Assembly (NCBI GenBank): GCA_964551015.1
Contig: CAZKBP010000008.1
Location: forward strand, 62,001-126,000
DNA: 64,000 nt
Direction: 5' to 3'
DNA from: CAZKBP01 sp964551015
GTDB taxonomy: Bacteria; Bacteroidota; Bacteroidia; Cytophagales; Microscillaceae
Part shown: positions 18,869 through 27,256 of the stretch, one piece after another
Layout of the letters: the number at the start of each line of letters is the position of its first letter
Numbering within the stretch: position 1 is the first letter of the stretch
Notes under the pieces: generated by a model
What the model saw: only the letters and a program-made list of their open reading frames with translations
Told to the model about the DNA's origin: nothing
The model's database searches: none
Position numbers and translations under genes: made by a program

Positions 18869-18965
18869 GCTGTAAGCTCCCAACTAATTCCCGAAATAAA
18901 CGTCTCTAATTTGGCAAGAGAATAAAATTTGTGATAATTTTATCCAAGATCCAAGACCCATTCTC

Positions 18966-20090
18966 ATGAGAGAAGCAAAGGAACATATTTTATATGTAGA
19001 CGATGAGCCAGATAATTTGACGGTTTTCAAGTCTAATTTTCGTCGCTTTTACAAAGTACACACCGCCACCTCTGCCCAGGAGGGATTGGAAATCCTTCAT
19101 CAGCACGACATTCACGTGATTATTACCGACCAGCGTATGCCTGGCACCACGGGCGTGGAATTTTTAGAGAGCATTATTCCCCAATATCCCGACTCTATTC
19201 GTATGATCTTGACGGGTTTTAGCGATGTGGAGGCCATTATTCAAGCCATTAATCAAGGACAAGTTTATCGCTATATTACCAAACCCTGGGATCGGGAAGA
19301 GCTGAAGATGACCATTGATAAAGCCCTCGAGTCTTACCACCTGAGGAAAGAAAATAAGAATCTGATTGCGAGTTTGCAAGAGGCTAATCAAAATCTGGAG
19401 AAAAAAGTAGAAGAGAGAACCGTCGAGGTGCATCGCCAGAAAAAAGAAATTGAAACCCTCTTGCACAATATCTTGCCCGAAGAAATTGCCCAAGAACTTC
19501 GCCAAAATGGCCGTGCAACCCCCAAACATTACGATCAAGTAACGGTACTATTTGCTGATTTCAAAGGCTTCACGAGCTTGGCCGAAAGGCTCATGCCCGA
19601 AGACCTGATTCGAGAGCTCAATCAATGCTTCATGGGCTTTGATGGAATTATCGAGAAATTTGGGATAGAAAAAATTAAAACGATTGGTGATGCCTACATG
19701 TGCGCGGGCGGTATTCCCGTAGCTAATACCACCAATGCCGTGGATATGGTATCAGCCGCCCTAGAAATGCAAGATTTTATTCAAGAATGGCAACGTGAAC
19801 AAGAAAACGAGGGAGAACCAGTCTGGCACCTGCGTGTCGGTATTCACACCGGGCCTCTAATTGCCGGAGTGATTGGAAAGAAAAAATTTGCCTATGATAT
19901 CTGGGGCGATACTGTAAACCTAGCCGCCCGTATGGAGTCCAGTGGTGAGGCGGACAAAATCAATATCTCAGGAGATACTTACAAACTGATCAAGGATCAG
20001 TTTGAGTGTACTTACCGAGGAAAAATTTCTGCGAAAAATAAGGGAGAAGTGGATATGTACTTCGTAGATGGAAAGAAATTTGATGATTAA
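18966..20090 (+). CDS. Response regulator with adenylate cyclase output
   Basis: 374 aa. An N-terminal receiver domain (1-120) has the acidic pocket DD12-13, phospho-acceptor Asp55 (ITDQRMPG) and Lys106 (ITKPWD). A coiled-coil linker (about 123-170) leads to a class III cyclase domain (190-370). Metal-binding residues are Asp198 (FADFKGFT) and Asp242 (GDAYM). Lys238 (KTIGD) and Asp311 (FAYDIWGD) are the adenine-specifying pair, and Asn318 and Arg322 stabilise the transition state. It should therefore make cAMP when phosphorylated. The 7TMR-DISM kinase lies just upstream and a paralogous REC-phosphatase just downstream. Confidence 0.93.
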   Translation: MREAKEHILYVDDEPDNLTVFKSNFRRFYKVHTATSAQEGLEILHQHDIHVIITDQRMPGTTGVEFLESIIPQYPDSIRMILTGFSDVEAIIQAINQGQVYRYITKPWDREELKMTIDKALESYHLRKENKNLIASLQEANQNLEKKVEERTVEVHRQKKEIETLLHNILPEEIAQELRQNGRATPKHYDQVTVLFADFKGFTSLAERLMPEDLIRELNQCFMGFDGIIEKFGIEKIKTIGDAYMCAGGIPVANTTNAVDMVSAALEMQDFIQEWQREQENEGEPVWHLRVGIHTGPLIAGVIGKKKFAYDIWGDTVNLAARMESSGEADKINISGDTYKLIKDQFECTYRGKISAKNKGEVDMYFVDGKKFDD

Positions 20091-20239
20091 CATGAAAAGT
20101 TGGGAGTTCATTCCACCCACTTTATCCGCATTCGCGTCTACCCGAGGCACCATCACGAATCGCTCGAGCGCTTCTCATCTTAGTCATCCTGTGGTTGACT
20201 TTCTATGTTTAATCATATCACCCTGAAGCACTTGCCATT

Positions 20240-21472
20240 ATGAAGACAGAAAAGCCTTATGTTTTGTATGTGGATGATGAGCCAGATAATCTGACTGTCT
20301 TTAAATCTACCTTCCGTCGTGATTACAAGGTATTCACGGCCAATTCCGCCTCCGAAGGTATGCAAATCCTCAAAGAAAACCCTCAAATCGATGTGGTCAT
20401 CACCGACCAACGCATGCCCGAGGTCACTGGAGTCGAATTTTTAGAAAGCATCGTAGACGATTATCCTTATTCGGTTAGAATGATCTTGACGGGCTTCAGC
20501 GATGTGGAAGCCATCATTCAGGCCATCAACCAAGGGCAGGTTTATCGCTATATTACCAAACCTTGGAACAAAGAACAACTCAAAGAAACGATTGACCGCG
20601 CCATCGAGAACAATCGCAAACGTAATACAAATGCATCCTCCCCAGACGATTCTCTGAAAAGAGAGTTGGAAGAAGTCAAAAAAGAGCTGGCTCGTAAAAA
20701 TCATGACCTGATTCAAAGTCTTTCTTACGCAAAGCAGATCCAAGGAGCCATGCTCCCTGCCCTGGCTGAAATCAGTCAGGCACTCCCGAATTTCTTTGTT
20801 TTTTCGCTACCCAAGCAATACGTTTCGGGTGACTTTTATTGGTTTTATCAGGCGGCAGATCAGACCTGCTGGTTTGCATTGGCCGATTGTACAGGCCACG
20901 GCGTGCACGGGGGCTTTATGAGTATTATCGCGCATGACTTACTTCACGAGATCATTGTGGCCAGAGGCATCCAAGAGCCTAATCTTATTCTGGAAGAAAT
21001 GCATCAGGGTTTGCGCAGTCTGCTTCATCAAAAAATCTCTGATAATCAAGACAGTATACACATAGGAGTTTGTTGCTGGAAGCCTTCTGACCACACCTTG
21101 ACCTACGCCGGTGCGCGGCATTCTCTCGTTTACATACAAGGTGGGCAACTTCACGAGATCGATGGGGATCGAGAGCCAGTGGGTGGCTTGTGGCGCGCCA
21201 GTGAAACCAAACGTACCTTTAAGCCTCATAGCCTCCAGCTTCGCGATGAACCTACGCATTTTTATATGTTTTCGGATGGCTTCCAGAATCAATTGGGAGG
21301 GCCACGACTCAAAAAATTTAAAGCTGAACCTTTTCGTGAGTTGTTATTCAAACTCCACACGCTTCCCGTGGATGAGCAGCATCAACAATTATCCCAGACT
21401 TATGACGATTGGGTGAGGCAGGGCACTCAGGTGGACGATGTCATGGTTTCGGGCTTTAGCTTACCCAAATAA
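20240..21472 (+). CDS. Response regulator with SpoIIE/PP2C-type serine phosphatase output
   Basis: 410 aa. The receiver domain (1-122, phospho-acceptor Asp56 in ITDQRMPE) is nearly the same as that of the cyclase upstream, including YVDDEPDNLTVFKS and the run from RMILTGFSDVEAI. A short helical linker leads to a PP2C SpoIIE domain (about 155-410) with metal-binding Asp198 (VSGDFYWF), Asp216 (ALADCTGHG) and a late MFSDGF motif. Such RsbU-like phosphatases dephosphorylate anti-sigma-factor antagonists; no STAS or HPK partner is in the window. It probably shares its input kinase with the cyclase. Confidence 0.93.
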   Translation: MKTEKPYVLYVDDEPDNLTVFKSTFRRDYKVFTANSASEGMQILKENPQIDVVITDQRMPEVTGVEFLESIVDDYPYSVRMILTGFSDVEAIIQAINQGQVYRYITKPWNKEQLKETIDRAIENNRKRNTNASSPDDSLKRELEEVKKELARKNHDLIQSLSYAKQIQGAMLPALAEISQALPNFFVFSLPKQYVSGDFYWFYQAADQTCWFALADCTGHGVHGGFMSIIAHDLLHEIIVARGIQEPNLILEEMHQGLRSLLHQKISDNQDSIHIGVCCWKPSDHTLTYAGARHSLVYIQGGQLHEIDGDREPVGGLWRASETKRTFKPHSLQLRDEPTHFYMFSDGFQNQLGGPRLKKFKAEPFRELLFKLHTLPVDEQHQQLSQTYDDWVRQGTQVDDVMVSGFSLPK

Positions 21473-21513
21473 GGTTCATAAGCAATCTTTCAGAAAAATC
21501 TTATGAAAATACC

Positions 21514-21521
21514 TATCTTTG
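21514..21521 (+). promoter_or_regulatory. Candidate -7 box for the 284-aa lipoprotein gene
   Basis: TATCTTTG matches TAnnTTTG, 89 bases before the ATG at 21611. No exact TTTG -33 box is at 19-21 bases; the nearest is TTTC. Confidence 0.4.
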
Positions 21522-21610
21522 GAACTAAATGAGTGGGTTAAAATTTTTTATATAGCGTAGCTTTCTTTTCAACTCAATACCGTCACGAGTCATATTTATC
21601 TTTTTCTCTC

Positions 21611-22465
21611 ATGCAAAAAACACAAGAACGAAGTTTTTTCCTGTCAAGCCATTTGGTGAAAGTTAGTTTTTGTGTGCTTGTTCTATGCTGGTTGAGTGCT
21701 TGCCAAACCGAGCTAGACCCTGAGCCTCAACGCACTAGACTCTCGGTAGAGGTATTAGATATTGAGGGCAAGCCTCGTCCTGATGCCACTGTGCAGTTGT
21801 ACGCCTCTTTGATGGATTTACAGCGTCGTTTTCAGCCTTTACGTACACAAAAGAGTGATGCTCAAGGTTTAGCGCATTTTCAAGACTTAGCAGCCTCGTC
21901 TTATTTTGTCTATGCCAGTTATGAGAGTCAAGATGCTTATTTTGATAATGAAGCCACTGGCGATGTAGCCATGGACAAGCCTTTATCCCTCAGTCAAGCC
22001 CAGACTTTTTTTACCATCACAGCTTACAAACGGCCCGTGCAGCCTCAGAAAGTCAGTATTCAATCTTGTTGGCTTCAAGATTATCCTGAACTCAAGAAAC
22101 TTCAAATTTCTGCTGACTCCAGCCTCTGGCTTTCCGAACCTATTTATGTTGATTTTTATGTGGGAGAAAAATGGATTAATCGTGTGGGGCCGATGCAATT
22201 CTATCAATCTTCTACCCAAGATGGCAAGTATCATACGCTGTCTTTACCCCAAAAATCTCCTCAGCCTAATCCTACCATGGCCTTGAATCAACTTGCCCAA
22301 AGTCCTCTGGAGCTTGACTTTCAGGGATCGACTCAAAGCAATTCTCAGTATCATCTGGAGATCGATCTGCGCCCTTATTTCAAGGACAGCGATACTTCAT
22401 TTCCCGACCGTATTTTGATAGATCAAGACCAGCTCAAGATTGGCTTGGAATTACTTTGGGAATAA
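21611..22465 (+). CDS. Putative lipoprotein with N-terminal carboxypeptidase-regulatory-like domain
   Basis: 284 aa. The leader ends LCWLSA and is followed by Cys31, a signal peptidase II site. Residues 40-115 (RLSVEVLDIEGKPRPDATVQ, later SDAQGLAHFQDLAASSYFVY) look like a carboxypeptidase-regulatory-like or transthyretin-like beta-sandwich, common in surface lipoproteins of this phylum. The C-terminal half is unassigned. No operon partner is apparent and the function is unknown. Confidence 0.8.
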   Translation: MQKTQERSFFLSSHLVKVSFCVLVLCWLSACQTELDPEPQRTRLSVEVLDIEGKPRPDATVQLYASLMDLQRRFQPLRTQKSDAQGLAHFQDLAASSYFVYASYESQDAYFDNEATGDVAMDKPLSLSQAQTFFTITAYKRPVQPQKVSIQSCWLQDYPELKKLQISADSSLWLSEPIYVDFYVGEKWINRVGPMQFYQSSTQDGKYHTLSLPQKSPQPNPTMALNQLAQSPLELDFQGSTQSNSQYHLEIDLRPYFKDSDTSFPDRILIDQDQLKIGLELLWE

Positions 22466-22555
22466 TACCAATCAAACACAGAGACACGGAGAGGTTTGTT
22501 CCAGTGGAAAACCTATTCCCATTTAAGTGTACACATCACAGAGATGGATTGGTAT
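22465..22555. repeat. Small element with 9-bp terminal inverted repeats
   Basis: ATACCAATC (22465-22473) and GATTGGTAT (22547-22555) bracket a 91-bp stretch containing two CACAGAGA-type motifs. It resembles a degenerate miniature element between the convergent lipoprotein and PLP-enzyme genes. Only one copy was noticed. Confidence 0.35.
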
Positions 22556-22639
22556 AAGAATTACAGATTACTTTCGCGACAAAGAGGCTTAGTTTAGCCT
22601 GATAATTCAGACTCTGTTCTTTTCTTTCCCATTTACCAT

Positions 22640-24013
22640 TTAATTCGCCATCGCCATTAGCAAATCGGCCTGCGTGATAATATGCACCTGATTCAACTCA
22701 TCTCTTACCAATAAGGCTTTGTTGTCCTTGTTAATAAGTGAAGAAAGTACATCTAAGGTATTGTCCATGGCCACGAAGGTAAAAGGCTGATCCATAACCT
22801 CGTGCACGGGTTGATTTTTCATCTCGGGTTTCTCGATAATTTGCCCTAGAATTTTAGAGTCTGTTAAGCTCCCCACGATGTGATCTTGATCGGTAACTGG
22901 AATTTGAGAAATGCCTTCTTTGATAATTTTTTGGATGGCATCGCCTACTTTGCAATCTTTCTCGATGGTCACGAGGCGATCTTTGCCATTTTTGTGGTGG
23001 ATGATATCACGGGCAGTAGCAAAATCACGAGCTTCCAAAAAGCCATGATCTTTCATCCAAGTATCATTATAAACCTTTCCCAGATAGCGAGTCCCGTGGT
23101 CAGGGAGAATCACGACCATTACATCGTCTTCTTTGAGATTTTGGCGAGCGTATTCCAAAGCTCCAAACATAGCCGCTCCGCAAGACCAACCGATGAAAAG
23201 TCCTTCTTCGCGGGCTAAGCGACGAGTCATGACGGCGGAGTCTTTATCGGTAACTTTGATAAAAGTATCTACCATGTCAAAGTCTACGTTCTTGGGCAGA
23301 ATATCTTCACCAATGCCTTCGGTGAGGTAGGGATAAATTTCATTGTTGTCAAATTCGCCCGTTTCCTTATATTTTTTGAAAACCGATCCGTAGGTATCAA
23401 TGCCCACAGAGATCAATTCGGGTTTTTGCTCTTTGAGATATTTGGAAGTACCCGAGATGGTTCCCCCCGTGCCTACACCAGCGGCGAAGTGCGTGATTTT
23501 GCCTTCGGTTTGTTGCCAAATTTCGGGGCCTGTGGTTTCGTAGTGAGCCGCCGCGTTGGAAAGATTGTCGTATTGGTTGGGATAAAAAGAATTAGGCGTG
23601 TCTTCGTTTAGTTTGCGCGCTACCGAGTAATAAGAGCGGGGGTCTTCGGGGGGTACATTGGTGGGGCAAACCACCACCTCGGCGCCCACGGCTCGGAGGA
23701 TGTTGATTTTTTCCTGAGATTGCTTGTCAGACATCGTAAAGATGCATTTGTAGCCCTTGCCGATGGCAGCTAAGGCCAAGCCCATGCCCGTATTTCCCGA
23801 GGTTCCTTCGATGATGGTACCGCCGGGCTCGATAATCCCAGCTTTCTCAGCATCATCTATCATTTTGATGGCGATACGGTCTTTGACCGAGTTGCCTGGG
23901 TTGAAATATTCTACTTTGGCGAGGATGGTGCCGGGGATGCCTTGGTTTACTTTATTGAGTTTAATGAGTGGGGTGTTGCCAATGGCATCCACGATGGAAT
24001 TGTAGTATTGCAT
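22640..24013 (-). CDS. cbs: PLP-dependent cystathionine beta-synthase/cysteine synthase with C-terminal CBS pair
   Basis: 457 aa. The N-terminal fold-type II PLP domain has the Schiff-base Lys44 (NPGNSVKDRIA), the TSGNTG loop (71-76) that binds substrate carboxylate, and the phosphate-binding GVGTGGTISG. Residues about 335-455 form two CBS domains (LVTIEKDCKVGDAI; PFTFVAMDNTLDVL), usually regulatory and adenosyl-binding. It joins serine or O-acetylserine with homocysteine or sulfide in cysteine/cystathionine metabolism; sequence alone does not settle which. A candidate promoter box lies 55 bases upstream. Confidence 0.92.
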   Translation of the reverse strand: MQYYNSIVDAIGNTPLIKLNKVNQGIPGTILAKVEYFNPGNSVKDRIAIKMIDDAEKAGIIEPGGTIIEGTSGNTGMGLALAAIGKGYKCIFTMSDKQSQEKINILRAVGAEVVVCPTNVPPEDPRSYYSVARKLNEDTPNSFYPNQYDNLSNAAAHYETTGPEIWQQTEGKITHFAAGVGTGGTISGTSKYLKEQKPELISVGIDTYGSVFKKYKETGEFDNNEIYPYLTEGIGEDILPKNVDFDMVDTFIKVTDKDSAVMTRRLAREEGLFIGWSCGAAMFGALEYARQNLKEDDVMVVILPDHGTRYLGKVYNDTWMKDHGFLEARDFATARDIIHHKNGKDRLVTIEKDCKVGDAIQKIIKEGISQIPVTDQDHIVGSLTDSKILGQIIEKPEMKNQPVHEVMDQPFTFVAMDNTLDVLSSLINKDNKALLVRDELNQVHIITQADLLMAMAN

Positions 24014-24067
24014 ATGTTCTTAGTTGAGCCTTATCTAAGTTAGGAAAAATCACTACGAAGCGAAAGA

Positions 24068-24075
24068 CAAAAGTA
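24068..24075 (-). promoter_or_regulatory. Candidate -7 box for the cystathionine beta-synthase gene
   Basis: On the minus strand the sequence reads TACTTTTG, an exact TAnnTTTG match, 55 bases before the ATG at 24013. No matching -33 TTTG was found. Confidence 0.4.
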
Positions 24076-24224
24076 GTTTTTTTCTACGAAGATGTATGTA
24101 GCATAACAGAATAATAACATATAAGTAGATGCGGAACGCCATTTCTGTGTGGCTGGTTCGCCCAATGGTTCTTTCCGTCACCAAAAGACCAACCAAAACC
24201 TGACTTATCGCTTCAAGGAACCCA

Positions 24225-25325
24225 TCAGCGAATCCATTTCCAGCCTAAGATAGCCTGAGGGTCAGCGGAGGCATAGGCCAGCCACGCTTTTCCCATAATA
24301 TGATCCTCGGGCAGAAGCCCCCAGTGGCGAGAATCTCTAGCCCGATGAAAATGATCCCCCAGTACAAAATAATAATCCTGCTGGAAGGTGTAGAATGCTA
24401 CTGGTTTACCATTGATGAAGAGTTGCTGATCTCGGATCACGACACTTTCTGGGCGAGGATAAATTTCGTATCTTCGGATCAAGTCGCCATAAAGAATCAC
24501 ATTATTTTTGGTCATCGGGATTTGCATGCCCTTGGCCGGAATCAGTATAGGGCCAAAGTGATCTCGATTCCATTTGAAATTAGGATGGCGAGGGAAGATG
24601 GTAGGGTAGCGCTTTTCTGGCTCGTGTAGGCGACGACGGATGCGCTTAACCAAGCCTACTCGTTTGAGTGTTTGCAAAGCTTCCACTTGCCCGAGCGTGA
24701 TGGATAGTTCGTACACATACAGTCCCGCCTCTCTGGACAAATTTTTTACCCCCAAGCGATGCTCCCGCAAAAACAAAGGGCTAATCTGCCGGTAGGCTTG
24801 CACTTGATAATCATACAAACGCCCCTCCGGCGTGCCTTGCAATTGCCCGTTGATATAAACGCGTGAACGCTTGATGGAAAGCGTATCGCCCGCCACTGCA
24901 ACACAACGCAACACCCGAATCGCTCTCAGGTCAATGGGATGCGCTTGGTCGGTAGGTTGGTTAAATACGAGCAAGTCTTGCCTCTTGACCGCGCCAGTCT
25001 GTAAGCGCGTGAGTGGCAAACGAAGGTCAGGATCGTCTACATAGGCGGGTAGTCCTAGTCCAGGAATACGCTGATGTAAAAAGGGTAAGCGTAAGAGGGT
25101 GACCGGGGTGCGCGGGCCGTAAGCCCATTTGTTGAAGAGGATCAAATCGCCTTTATACAAGGTCTTTCCCAGAAAAGAGGTTTTTACTTCATATGGAGTC
25201 AGCACAAGCCAACGGAACAAAATGGCCAGAACGAGTACCAAAAAAATAGCTCCTAACCAAGCACGAGTGCTTATATTTTTGGACGTGCTTTTGCGCCTGC
25301 CTCTATATTTTCTGGTAACAGCCAC
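24225..25325 (-). CDS. Signal peptidase I homologue lacking both catalytic residues
   Basis: 366 aa with one N-terminal membrane helix (about 24-42) and the S26 fold. Ungapped comparison with the usual motif P(T/S)SSMEKTLLVGD places Phe51 (TSFLGKTLYKGD) where the catalytic Ser belongs. The general-base Lys of YIKRCIGLPGD is replaced by Leu139 (RVLRCVAVAGD). By contrast the C-terminal box GDHFHRARDSRHWG and GKAWLAY is well kept. It should therefore be catalytically inactive unless other residues substitute. It sits where lepB normally follows dapB in Bacteroidota and begins 16 bases after dapB. It could be a partner or regulator of a working signal peptidase encoded elsewhere. Confidence 0.88.
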   Translation of the reverse strand: MAVTRKYRGRRKSTSKNISTRAWLGAIFLVLVLAILFRWLVLTPYEVKTSFLGKTLYKGDLILFNKWAYGPRTPVTLLRLPFLHQRIPGLGLPAYVDDPDLRLPLTRLQTGAVKRQDLLVFNQPTDQAHPIDLRAIRVLRCVAVAGDTLSIKRSRVYINGQLQGTPEGRLYDYQVQAYRQISPLFLREHRLGVKNLSREAGLYVYELSITLGQVEALQTLKRVGLVKRIRRRLHEPEKRYPTIFPRHPNFKWNRDHFGPILIPAKGMQIPMTKNNVILYGDLIRRYEIYPRPESVVIRDQQLFINGKPVAFYTFQQDYYFVLGDHFHRARDSRHWGLLPEDHIMGKAWLAYASADPQAILGWKWIR

Positions 25326-25341
25326 CTCGGAAGAATTTTTC

Positions 25342-26058
25342 TTAAAAATCTAACATATCATCCATACCAAACACCCCTGTTTTGTCTTGTAGCCATTCGG
25401 TAGCCAATACGGCTCCCAGTGCAAAGCCATTGCGGCTAAACGCTTCGTGTTTGATCTCAATCCGATCGATTTCAGATTGATAGACAATCTGATGCGTACC
25501 GGGCACTTGAGGCTCTCGCTTGGAAATAATGCTGAGTTCTTCGGCTTGTTTACTGGGTTCGTTGATCCACTTTTGTTTTTGGGGATGTGCTTCTAGAATG
25601 GCCTCCGCCAAGGTAATGGCTGTGCCACTGGGCGCATCTTTTTTTTCAGTGTGATGAATTTCTTCCATTTCAATCTGATAAGCCGTTTGTTTGCTCATCA
25701 GTTTGGCTAGAAATTGATTGAGTTTAAAAAAAATATTTACCCCAATGCTGAAGTTAGAAGCATAAAAAAAAGCTCCCTGACTCTCTTGACAAACGCGCTC
25801 CAATTCTGGCTTGCGCTCCAACCAACCCGTGGTACCACTGACGACCGGAATTTGCTGTTTTACGCAGTACTTGAGATTCTCAAAAGCAGATTCAGGTTGG
25901 GTAAACTCGATGGCGGCATCGGTTTCTTGGCGAGTCAGCTGAAATAGGTCTGACTGATTGTTTAAATCAATGATATGGCTAATTTCGTGGCCTCGGTCTC
26001 GGGCAATTTGCTCAATGGTTTTGCCCATTTTACCGTAGCCAATCAAGGTAATACGCAT
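25342..26058 (-). CDS. dapB: 4-hydroxy-tetrahydrodipicolinate reductase
   Basis: About 238 aa from ATG 26058; the frame opens 21 bases earlier but MRITLIGYGKMG is the classic N-terminal NAD(P)H-binding start. Motifs include SGTTGWL (substrate and nicotinamide site), FYASNFSIGVN, and EEIHHTEKKDAPSGTAITLA, which holds the catalytic His pair and Lys plus the dipicolinate-binding loop. It catalyses the reduction step of lysine/diaminopimelate synthesis in the cytoplasm. dapF of the same pathway is at 36.5 kb. It lies between a DUF5683 gene and the signal peptidase homologue, with short gaps indicating one operon. Confidence 0.96.
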   Translation of the reverse strand: MRITLIGYGKMGKTIEQIARDRGHEISHIIDLNNQSDLFQLTRQETDAAIEFTQPESAFENLKYCVKQQIPVVSGTTGWLERKPELERVCQESQGAFFYASNFSIGVNIFFKLNQFLAKLMSKQTAYQIEMEEIHHTEKKDAPSGTAITLAEAILEAHPQKQKWINEPSKQAEELSIISKREPQVPGTHQIVYQSEIDRIEIKHEAFSRNGFALGAVLATEWLQDKTGVFGMDDMLDF

Positions 26059-26125
26059 TTTTTTGAATATTAAATACAAATCACAAACTGGCTTAGGAGA
26101 TAATTTGCCATCTGTAATTGATCAC

Positions 26126-26737
26126 TTACTTCAATTTCAAATTTATCTGGATGCCTGCTACCGCCTGCATGGGAGTGGACTCGGCGTAGGGCTTGATCTC
26201 TAAAGCTAAATCTTCACTCACGTCAAAAGAGCGTAAATGGGCATCTACCGAAGCATCTACAATGTTTAGTCCATACAAGAGGACGGATAAGATAATCAAT
26301 AAATCGCGATTTCTTTGAAAAAAATCTTGATTTAGGCGAGCCGTTGGTTCCGAAATCAGTGGAAAGGGATCGTCTTCGGGTCTTTCTTCAGATTTGGCCA
26401 AGACCGCATCTCGGAAGGTCAGGTAGCGATTATTGTTCCAGTAGATAAAATATCCCAAAGTGGCTCCTAATCCATAAATAATCGGGAGTTTCCAATATCG
26501 GCGATTGTAGATTTGCCCCATTCCTGGCATCACGGCTGAATAGAGTGCTGCTTGGTTGGGGGAATAGTATCTTTGCGTTTGGATTTTTATTACTTCCTCT
26601 ACCTGAACCGAGTCTGAGGCTAGGCGTGGCAAAGAATCTAGCTCTTGCGCCTTGACTTTTGCCCCCAAAATAGACAAAACTAACAGAAGGCCAAAGTAGA
26701 CAGATATTTTGGACATAAATGCAAAGATGCTTCTCAT
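26126..26737 (-). CDS. DUF5683 membrane protein
   Basis: 203 aa. It has an N-terminal signal peptide or helix, then PNQAALYSAVMPGMGQIYNR followed by a helix (LPIIYGLGATLGYFIYW), which is the hallmark of DUF5683, and a second hydrophobic stretch (LLIILSVLLYGLNIVDASVD). In Bacteroidota this family commonly sits between parB and dapB; here dapB follows 67 bases later. Function is unknown, though an envelope role is likely. Met8 (MSKISVYF) is an alternative start. Confidence 0.85.
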   Translation of the reverse strand: MRSIFAFMSKISVYFGLLLVLSILGAKVKAQELDSLPRLASDSVQVEEVIKIQTQRYYSPNQAALYSAVMPGMGQIYNRRYWKLPIIYGLGATLGYFIYWNNNRYLTFRDAVLAKSEERPEDDPFPLISEPTARLNQDFFQRNRDLLIILSVLLYGLNIVDASVDAHLRSFDVSEDLALEIKPYAESTPMQAVAGIQINLKLK

Positions 26738-27256
26738 AAATTGCTTTTCCTAATAAAAAAAGGAGCTTTATCTGCAAAAAAATAGTCTATAAGCATTTTC
26801 TCAAAAAAAACTTGAGTCGTCTTTTAAAAATTGGCAGACAAGCCAAGTTAGCCGGGTTCATAAGCTCAGGCTTAGATTTTGTCTAACAAAAACAAAGCTA
26901 AAAAAGCTCTGGGAATTTAGCTGTTTCTCCTGAGAGATTTAACAAAATTTATACTTTGCCTCTTCTTGCAACGTTTTTCCTTTTCTTTTGCGCCTAGAAG
27001 ATGGGAGAAAACTGCTTGCTGAATGTTTTTTTTCGTATCGATAGTTTACTAGAAAGAAAGACATAAGTTTGGTTTGACTCTTGATAGCGATCATTTACAA
27101 AAAAAAAGAGCTAAATTTCACAGCTAGTTACCAAGACAGAAATTTGAGCGGAAATACTTGTTTCTGTACATTTTTTGCCCAATATTTAAGAGATTTTAAG
27201 ATTAAGCCTTTTATAAAACGATTCATAAAACCCTTTCACACTAACACAACACGCTG
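26738..27256. other. Intergenic region between divergent genes
   Basis: 519 AT-rich bases between the DUF5683 gene (minus) and the peptide-binding lipoprotein (plus). No ORF or RNA gene is evident. One TAAGTTTG box at 27063-27070 could serve the plus-strand gene but has no -33 partner. Confidence 0.5.

Noticed and set aside
26945..27070. TATACTTTG and similar boxes as promoters (also near 57335 and 63292)
   Set aside because: They have three bases, not two, between TA and TTTG and lack -33 partners.
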